Assembly (NCBI GenBank): GCA_934725655.1
Contig: CAKVCJ010000042.1
Span: 1-10,507 of the forward strand
Direction of reading: 5' to 3'
DNA: 10,507 nucleotides
Source of the DNA: an uncultured Brachyspira sp.
GTDB lineage: Bacteria > Spirochaetota > Brachyspiria > Brachyspirales > Brachyspiraceae
The notes beneath the pieces were generated by a model. The model saw nothing but the letters and a program-made list of their open reading frames with translations, was not told the DNA's origin and searched no databases. The first letter of the stretch is position 1. Every line of letters begins with the position of its first letter. A program made the translations under genes and the position numbers. Below, in pieces: positions 6,233 to 10,507 of the stretch.

Positions 6233-6663
6233 TATTCTTCCACTACTTGCTCAACATCTTCTATTACTTCTTCTACTGTTTCAATAGGTTTTAATTTAGG
6301 TTTTTTAGCATAAATATCGCTCATTACTTTCTGAGCCAAAATTTTGGGAGGCAGCACAGCGAAATCATTGATAACAATATTAAAGTAATCTATAGCCTCT
6401 TTATACTTATTTTGATAATAATAACAGAAACCAATTTCATAATAAGCCCAAGAAACTTCTTTAGCAAAATTATTTCTATCAAAATTGTCTATAATATACT
6501 GATAATACGCTATAGCAGTTTTATATCTTTTATTATTAAATTCAGTATAAGCTTTTTCTGCTATGATTTTAGGATATCTTTCTTCAGCATCCACTTTTAC
6601 AGTTGAAGCGCAAGAGATGGAAAATAAAGCAAAAATAAGCAATAAATAATAAGTTTTTTTCAC
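6232..6663 (-). CDS. TPR lipoprotein, GTG start
   Basis: 143 residues from the GTG at 6661-6663: signal peptide MKKTYYLLLIFALFSISC with a relaxed spirochaete-style lipobox (SISC, Cys18), then about two TPR units with F/Y-A-Y pattern (roughly 34-62 and 72-101) and a tail of acidic residues ending VEEVIEDVEQVVEE. The arrangement resembles a minimal BamD/YfiO-like or YbgF-like TPR lipoprotein, but nothing assigns it to a defined complex. Three consecutive possible starts occur, TTG-TTG-GTG (6669-6661), and no ATG. GTG is preferred because TGGA lies 8 nt upstream and it gives a normal MKKT signal peptide. The 5' end lies within the preceding ORF (80-bp overlap), and the stop overlaps the next ATG by one base, so the three genes are tightly coupled. 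Confidence 0.8.
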   Translation of the reverse strand: MKKTYYLLLIFALFSISCASTVKVDAEERYPKIIAEKAYTEFNNKRYKTAIAYYQYIIDNFDRNNFAKEVSWAYYEIGFCYYYQNKYKEAIDYFNIVINDFAVLPPKILAQKVMSDIYAKKPKLKPIETVEEVIEDVEQVVEE

Positions 6664-6880
6664 CAACAAAATCCACTATTTTTTTATAGAATAGACTAAA
6701 ATACTTGTACATTTTTTCTTCACCAAGTTTTTTACGCCATTGTTCCTGAGTACATTTTACTCTTAGCAAATATTGCGAGCCGTCTATTCCACTAGCTTTT
6801 CTAAATAGTACGCAATATCTGCAATTAGCACAATAAATACCTCCGCATTCTGGAGATTGTTCATTTTGTTCTTCAGTCAT
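6584..6880 (-). CDS. Small Cys-rich putative metal-binding protein
   Basis: 98 residues as read. Cysteines are arranged C12-x4-C17-x2-C20-x2-C23, with another at 43, in PECGGIYCANCRYCVLFR, followed by YLLRVKCTQEQWRKKLGEEK. This suggests zinc or Fe-S binding; I cannot name a family. Residues after about 67 (IVDFVGEKNLLFIAYFCF onward) are the out-of-frame reading of the next gene's signal peptide and are unlikely to be functional. They begin at a run of seven A's; with six, the frame would end FYKK-stop just ahead of the lipoprotein ribosome site. The ATG at 6878-6880 has only a weak GGTAAG ribosome site, and a six-codon upstream frame (ATG at 6891-6893, MVSIYD) overlaps it. It is the first gene of the operon. 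Confidence 0.65.
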   Translation of the reverse strand: MTEEQNEQSPECGGIYCANCRYCVLFRKASGIDGSQYLLRVKCTQEQWRKKLGEEKMYKYFSLFYKKIVDFVGEKNLLFIAYFCFIFHLLRFNCKSGC

Positions 6881-6920
6881 AAATACTTACCATAAATTAA
6901 TTATATTGTTTTATAACTAC

Positions 6921-6949
6921 AGTATAGCAAATTTACTATTAAAAGTCAA
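6921..6949 (-). promoter_or_regulatory. Sigma-70-type promoter for the Cys-rich/TPR/permease/rsmA operon
   Basis: Minus-strand -35 TTGACT (complement of 6944-6949), exactly 17 bp of spacer, then -10 TATACT (complement of 6921-6926). The start would be near 6914, giving a leader of about 34 nt. No other convincing promoter is seen before rsmA, so the four genes are probably one transcript. Confidence 0.75.
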
Positions 6950-6977
6950 GTTTATATACCATACATAACTATTTATA

Positions 6978-8150
6978 TTATTCCTCTAATATATATAAAT
7001 ACTCTTCTTTTACAAAAGGCCTTATCTCATCAAAAGAATAAACTATCTCTGTTTCTCCTTGAACATAAGCTGTAATAGTATAAATAGGCCATACAAAATG
7101 AATACCGTCTTTATATACATAAAAACTAGTATCTTCTAAAGTTATTTCATCAAGAGAAACTAAATAATCTTCTTCTGTTCTGTCGCTGATAGAAAGAAGC
7201 TTAGATTTCATACTTATACGCAATTTTTCATCTTTAAAATCTCTTATTAAATTTGTAATTCTCTCTCCGTCTTTAAGAGAATAAACTAAAGAGGTATTAT
7301 TATAAACTCCATGTGCTCCGCCCATATAGATAGAAGAATAGCTATTTATAGATATTGTTGTGTCATTAAAATATAATATATCTTTGCCTGCTATATACTC
7401 ATAATTAAAATCTGAATTTGTATACCAGTCATTGTAAAAATCACTCATAGCATTTTCAAATAAAGGAAGTGTTTCATTTTTTAACCATAGTGTTTCATCA
7501 CGTACAATATTATCAATATTATTATTAATATCCAAAGTTATTTTATCATAAACTTCTAAATTATTTGTATCACTTGGAATAAGCACAAATATAGAATCTT
7601 TATAAAAGAAAGTAGAACCATTTCCAAGAGAATCATTTTGAGATGAGTTCGTGTATAAATAATTATATGATACAGCAGAAATAAAATCTGAAGCACTAAT
7701 ATCTACCTCATCTATTTTGGTTGTAATTGTAAAGTTTTTATTATAATAATCGCCTCTTATTGTATCACCTGTATCAGACTGAGCATACATATCAGCTCCA
7801 TCATTATCAATAACGGCATTAGAATAAAAATAAGTCTTTATTAAATTTTCATCTATATAAGTAAATCTAAATTGAGCAATATTATATTCCGGCAAAACCA
7901 TATCATTCAAAGCTAATTGAGCCATAGAGCCATTATCATTTTTCATAAAAGTATAAGGTGAAAACCATTCATTATAATCACCATCACTCTTAACAGTTGT
8001 TGTTGTTTCAGGTAAAGTGTTTTGATTAGTATCTATATAATCATTTTCTATATTTTCAGTATTTTCTATATTTTTATCTAAATTAGTTTTATTATTATTG
8101 CAAGCAGCAAATAAAAATAAAACTAATAATAATAATACTTTCTTAATCAT
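6978..8150 (-). CDS. Lipoprotein with RsiV-like (DUF3298-type) C-terminal domain
   Basis: 390 residues from the ATG at 8148-8150, chosen because GGAG (complement of 8156-8159) lies 5 nt upstream. An in-frame ATG at 8165 would add MFGVF before the signal peptide and lacks such a site. MIKKVLLLLVLFLFAAC is a lipoprotein signal with Cys17, followed by an Asn/Thr-rich linker to about residue 60. The C-terminal half carries YMGGAHGVYNNTSLVYSLKDGERI (GGAHG at 277-281) and FYVYKDGIHFVWPIYTITAYVQG, the hallmarks of the DUF3298/RsiV domain, with a DUF4163-like region before it. In Bacillus RsiV this fold binds lysozyme and controls sigma V. Here there is no anti-sigma segment or adjacent sigma factor, so only an extracytoplasmic binding role is inferred. 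Confidence 0.8.
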   Translation of the reverse strand: MIKKVLLLLVLFLFAACNNNKTNLDKNIENTENIENDYIDTNQNTLPETTTTVKSDGDYNEWFSPYTFMKNDNGSMAQLALNDMVLPEYNIAQFRFTYIDENLIKTYFYSNAVIDNDGADMYAQSDTGDTIRGDYYNKNFTITTKIDEVDISASDFISAVSYNYLYTNSSQNDSLGNGSTFFYKDSIFVLIPSDTNNLEVYDKITLDINNNIDNIVRDETLWLKNETLPLFENAMSDFYNDWYTNSDFNYEYIAGKDILYFNDTTISINSYSSIYMGGAHGVYNNTSLVYSLKDGERITNLIRDFKDEKLRISMKSKLLSISDRTEEDYLVSLDEITLEDTSFYVYKDGIHFVWPIYTITAYVQGETEIVYSFDEIRPFVKEEYLYILEE

Positions 8151-8176
8151 AAAAACTCCAAACATTTTTTAAAAAA

Positions 8177-8204
8177 AGAATAATATATTTTTGTTTTTTT
8201 GCAA
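8177..8204 (-). promoter_or_regulatory. Weak candidate promoter for the RsiV-like lipoprotein gene
   Basis: Minus-strand TTGCAA (8199-8204, self-complementary), a 16-bp A-rich spacer and TATTCT (complement of 8177-8182) match consensus at four of six bases each. A start near 8170 gives a 20-nt leader with the GGAG site correctly placed. The gene could also be read through from the gene ending at 8251. Confidence 0.35.
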
Positions 8205-8235
8205 GTAAGAGTTTTTATTTTTTGCAATAATAGAG
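8188..8235 (-). repeat. Imperfect tandem pair of 24-base units
   Basis: On the minus strand two adjacent 24-base units both begin CTCT, carry TTGCAAAAAA in the middle and end in a C- or T-interrupted A-run (8212-8235, then 8188-8211). They differ mainly at CTCTATTA versus CTCTTAC. They fill the gap upstream of the lipoprotein gene and overlap its candidate -35 box, so they could be a paired binding site or simple slippage. Confidence 0.45.
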
Positions 8236-8250
8236 TTTTATAAAAAATAA

Positions 8251-9612
8251 TTAATCGCTAAATGATATAACGCCTTCAATAATAGCTTCAAATCTTTCAG
8301 GTTCTATAATCATCACAGTATCATCAACTTTCAAATTAGGAGCAAAATCGCCTATACTAATTAGGAATGAGTGGGCGCTCTTATACGCTCTCGCATAATC
8401 CATAAACTCATCTACAGTGTTTTGTCTCATAGGGTATCCAGAAGTATCCAAAGCAAATGTGCTTTTATATGACTGACCTTCAGAACCAAATTTTTTAATA
8501 GTTACAAAGAAAACTAAACTATCAGACTTTTTAGTATGGTCTGTTACAATATATCCATTTAAAGTTAATATTCTATAGAAATGTTTTTCCAAATAATCAA
8601 TAACATCCATTTCTAATGCTGTTCTAAATGCATTATTCGCTATAATAGAGCTGTAAGTTTTTAATTTTTGATCAACATCCAAATATATATTTCTTATAGA
8701 CTTTATTATCTCCCATTGCTTAACAGCTTCTTCAAAATGCTTTTGTTTAACTAAAGTTTCAGCATATCTATATCTTTCATCTACAACTTTTTCATTTGCA
8801 ATATTATCTTTAGTAAGCACTTCTCTATAATATTTATTAGCCTTATCATAATCACCAAGTTCATAATAAGAGTTAGCTAAATCTAATGATATACTATCTT
8901 TATTATCCATAAAACTGCTGTCATAAGATATTTCTAATTCTTTTACAGCATTTTGGAAATCTCTCGAAGCAGACAATATTCTTCCATAAAGTAAATGATA
9001 ATTATAATTAGAAGAATCCAAAGCTATAGCCTTTTCAATATTCTGCTGAGCGGCATGATAGCTTCTCATTTTATAATAAGAATAAGCAAGCATATATAAC
9101 AACTCAGGATTGCTGTCATTACGGGTAGCAGCCAATGATAAATATTTTTGAGCCAATATCCATTCACCGCTTTGATAAGAGATAAGGCCTGCTTTATACA
9201 AAGAATCATAATCCTGATTTTTTATCTTTATTATATAATCATATTCATCTAAAGCTTTTTTAGCATTTCCTGTCTCTTCATAAATATTAGCTAAAAACTC
9301 CCGCACTTTTAATTCAGTAATATCTTTAGTAAAATAAGCGCCATCCAACATAGACTGCAATGCTGCCATAGCTAATATATACTGATTTTGCTTATAATAT
9401 AAATTGGCACTATACCATAATATAATCGGGTCTTTTTTAAATTTGGGATCAAGCTCATTAATTTCTTTCATTGCAAGTTCCGCATTGCCGTCTTCATAAA
9501 ATTGGGTAATGCGTTTTAATTTAGCAGGATAAGAACCGCTTTTTACAATAAAATTAGTCGCTATTCCTAATGCAACTATCAACATCATTATAAGTATAAT
9601 TGACAATTCCAC
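8251..9612 (-). CDS. Membrane-anchored TPR protein with Mrr-like C-terminal domain
   Basis: 453 residues. One N-terminal membrane helix (4-23) is followed by about eight TPR units (roughly 30-310), clearest at WYSANLYYKQNQYILAMAAL, LYMLAYSYYKMRSYHAA and LANSYYELGDYDKANKYY. The last 120 residues form a separate domain: YRILTLNGYIV (346-356), VFFVTIKKFG (368-376), a helix TVDEFMDYARAYK, then SFLISIGDFAPN (415-426) and VMIIEPERFEAII. This order follows the Mrr-type restriction-endonuclease-like fold (G-Y-x-V, Q-x-K, helix, T-x-G-x-F, I-x-L-I-D), but the Q/E of the Q-x-K motif is Thr, so nuclease activity is doubtful. The start is a GTG (9610-9612) with AGGA 8 nt upstream and only 2 nt after the preceding stop. 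The domain call is inference. Confidence 0.75.
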   Translation of the reverse strand: MELSIILIMMLIVALGIATNFIVKSGSYPAKLKRITQFYEDGNAELAMKEINELDPKFKKDPIILWYSANLYYKQNQYILAMAALQSMLDGAYFTKDITELKVREFLANIYEETGNAKKALDEYDYIIKIKNQDYDSLYKAGLISYQSGEWILAQKYLSLAATRNDSNPELLYMLAYSYYKMRSYHAAQQNIEKAIALDSSNYNYHLLYGRILSASRDFQNAVKELEISYDSSFMDNKDSISLDLANSYYELGDYDKANKYYREVLTKDNIANEKVVDERYRYAETLVKQKHFEEAVKQWEIIKSIRNIYLDVDQKLKTYSSIIANNAFRTALEMDVIDYLEKHFYRILTLNGYIVTDHTKKSDSLVFFVTIKKFGSEGQSYKSTFALDTSGYPMRQNTVDEFMDYARAYKSAHSFLISIGDFAPNLKVDDTVMIIEPERFEAIIEGVISFSD

Positions 9613-9614
9613 TA

Positions 9615-10507
9615 TTATATTCCTTTTTGATAAACTATAACAGGGCTTTCTGTTTCTTTAGATTCCCTTAAAGCTTCTTTTATTTTATCAGTCAAATTGT
9701 CTTTAACTGTAAAAATAGATATTTTATTAGCCTTATTATCAGCAAAATCAAATCCGCTAACTGCCATAGAAACTTTTACATCTATATTATCGCCATTATA
9801 ACTAAAATTATAATTTTGAAGCATCTTTAAATATCTCTTTGTAATCTTTAAAGCCTCTTCTTCATTAGCATATACTATGATATATATAATATCATCATCT
9901 ATCAAACATTGACTCTCGCCTGCCCTCGCTTCTTTTTTAATAAAAGCAACTAAATCCTTTCTTATCTTATAATATCCAAACCTATCATAATGTTCTATTA
10001 TATCATTAGCATTAGAAATATTAAAAGCCATGATTCCTATGGCATAATTATGTCTTTGTGAAAATGATATTACTGTTTTTAATGTATTATTAAATATTTC
10101 ATACTCTAATGTATTAGTTTTTTCAGCTTCATAGGCAGAATTATTAGAAGAAATATGCGGCTCATAGCCTAAATTAAATAATATTAAATTATACATAAAT
10201 AATATAATATTTTTTATATTATAAGATAAAAATATAGCTATAAAGAATAAGCATAAAGATAATATTGTGCTATAGAAAGTATATTCTTGTCTGTATAATA
10301 TTTTTTGTATTTCAGGTATATAGCTTAAAGAGAGAAGCATCACTATAGAAGTTACCACAAAAAACAATATATTTCCTATACTCTTTCTTAAATTGGCCTC
10401 ATGTTCTTTTGCAGAAAATATAAACACCACCACAAAAGCATATAATATAGACATAGATATCCATATCCAAACCCAAATATCTAAAGTATAAAGCAAATAA
10501 ACCAAAA
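9615..10507 (-). CDS. Membrane protein with degenerate GGDEF-like domain (5' end uncertain)
   Basis: About 296 residues are visible, and the frame is open to the window edge. A TTG at 10503-10505 could be the start, but the gene may begin outside. There are three or four membrane helices (about 7-31, 43-62, 77-95, perhaps to 111), then a cytoplasmic domain from about 133. Its pattern, IGIMAFNISNANDIIEHYDRFGYYKIRKDLVAFIK, matches the GGDEF fold's strand-helix region around D-x-F-K-x-I-N-D-x-y-G-H-x-x-G-D. The signature position reads LIDDDIIYIIVYAN (201-214) instead of GGDEF. The usual substrate and metal residues are therefore missing, and diguanylate cyclase activity is not expected. The gene ends 2 nt before the TPR/Mrr-like gene, so the two are co-translated. 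Confidence 0.65.
   Translation of the reverse strand, partial: LVYLLYTLDIWVWIWISMSILYAFVVVFIFSAKEHEANLRKSIGNILFFVVTSIVMLLSLSYIPEIQKILYRQEYTFYSTILSLCLFFIAIFLSYNIKNIILFMYNLILFNLGYEPHISSNNSAYEAEKTNTLEYEIFNNTLKTVISFSQRHNYAIGIMAFNISNANDIIEHYDRFGYYKIRKDLVAFIKKEARAGESQCLIDDDIIYIIVYANEEEALKITKRYLKMLQNYNFSYNGDNIDVKVSMAVSGFDFADNKANKISIFTVKDNLTDKIKEALRESKETESPVIVYQKGI

Noticed and set aside
5623..6287. Short plus-strand open frames opposite the permease gene
   Set aside because: Low-complexity hydrophobic translations of the antisense of AT-rich coding DNA, without ribosome sites.
6412..6606. Plus-strand open frame opposite the TPR lipoprotein gene
   Set aside because: Antisense shadow, Ile/Ser/Phe-rich, with no start context.

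Overview
The window is AT-rich (roughly 25-30% GC by eye) and gene-dense, with short intergenic gaps. The proteins are rich in Asn, Ile, Lys and Tyr, and there are several short-signal lipoproteins with relaxed lipoboxes, many TPR proteins and an RsiV-like lipoprotein. This suggests a low-GC host-associated spirochaete, most likely Brachyspira. The genus is inferred from style and gene content, not from a marker gene.

Left part (1-2570, all on the minus strand): a fatty-acid synthesis pair, fabG followed by acpP (cut by the window edge), with a clear TTGACA-17-TTTAAT promoter before fabG. Upstream is pyk, a PykA-type pyruvate kinase with its own promoter. A small lipoprotein gene (2687-3211, plus strand) diverges from pyk. 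Its -10 box lies so close to the ATG that its mRNA may be leaderless.

Centre (3212-3672): the only sizeable non-coding stretch, between two convergent genes. It holds a 337-bp MITE-like element with long imperfect terminal inverted repeats (3307-3350 and 3601-3643). Inside is a 140-base, 54% GC core (3427-3566) made almost entirely of small hairpins with three-base loops, nested in larger stems. It has no plausible reading frame and looks like a mobile structured DNA/RNA element. This is the most unusual thing in the window.

Right-centre (3673-6949, minus strand): a four-gene operon from a TTGACT-17-TATACT promoter. It encodes a small Cys-rich protein, a TPR lipoprotein, a six-TM protein that looks like an LptF/LptG-type permease carrying a TPR insert, and RsmA (KsgA). 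Three genes overlap. The lipoprotein has no ATG start, and an A7 run may explain why the first ORF reads deep into the second gene. TPR lipoprotein plus LptF/G-like permease suggests envelope biogenesis (inference).

Right end (6978-10507, minus strand): a lipoprotein with an RsiV/DUF3298-type C-terminal domain; a membrane-anchored TPR protein whose C-terminus resembles a degenerate Mrr-type nuclease fold; and a membrane protein with a degenerate GGDEF-like domain, cut or ending at the window edge. The last two genes are 2 nt apart and are probably co-transcribed. I see no rRNA, tRNA, CRISPR, transposase gene or known riboswitch.
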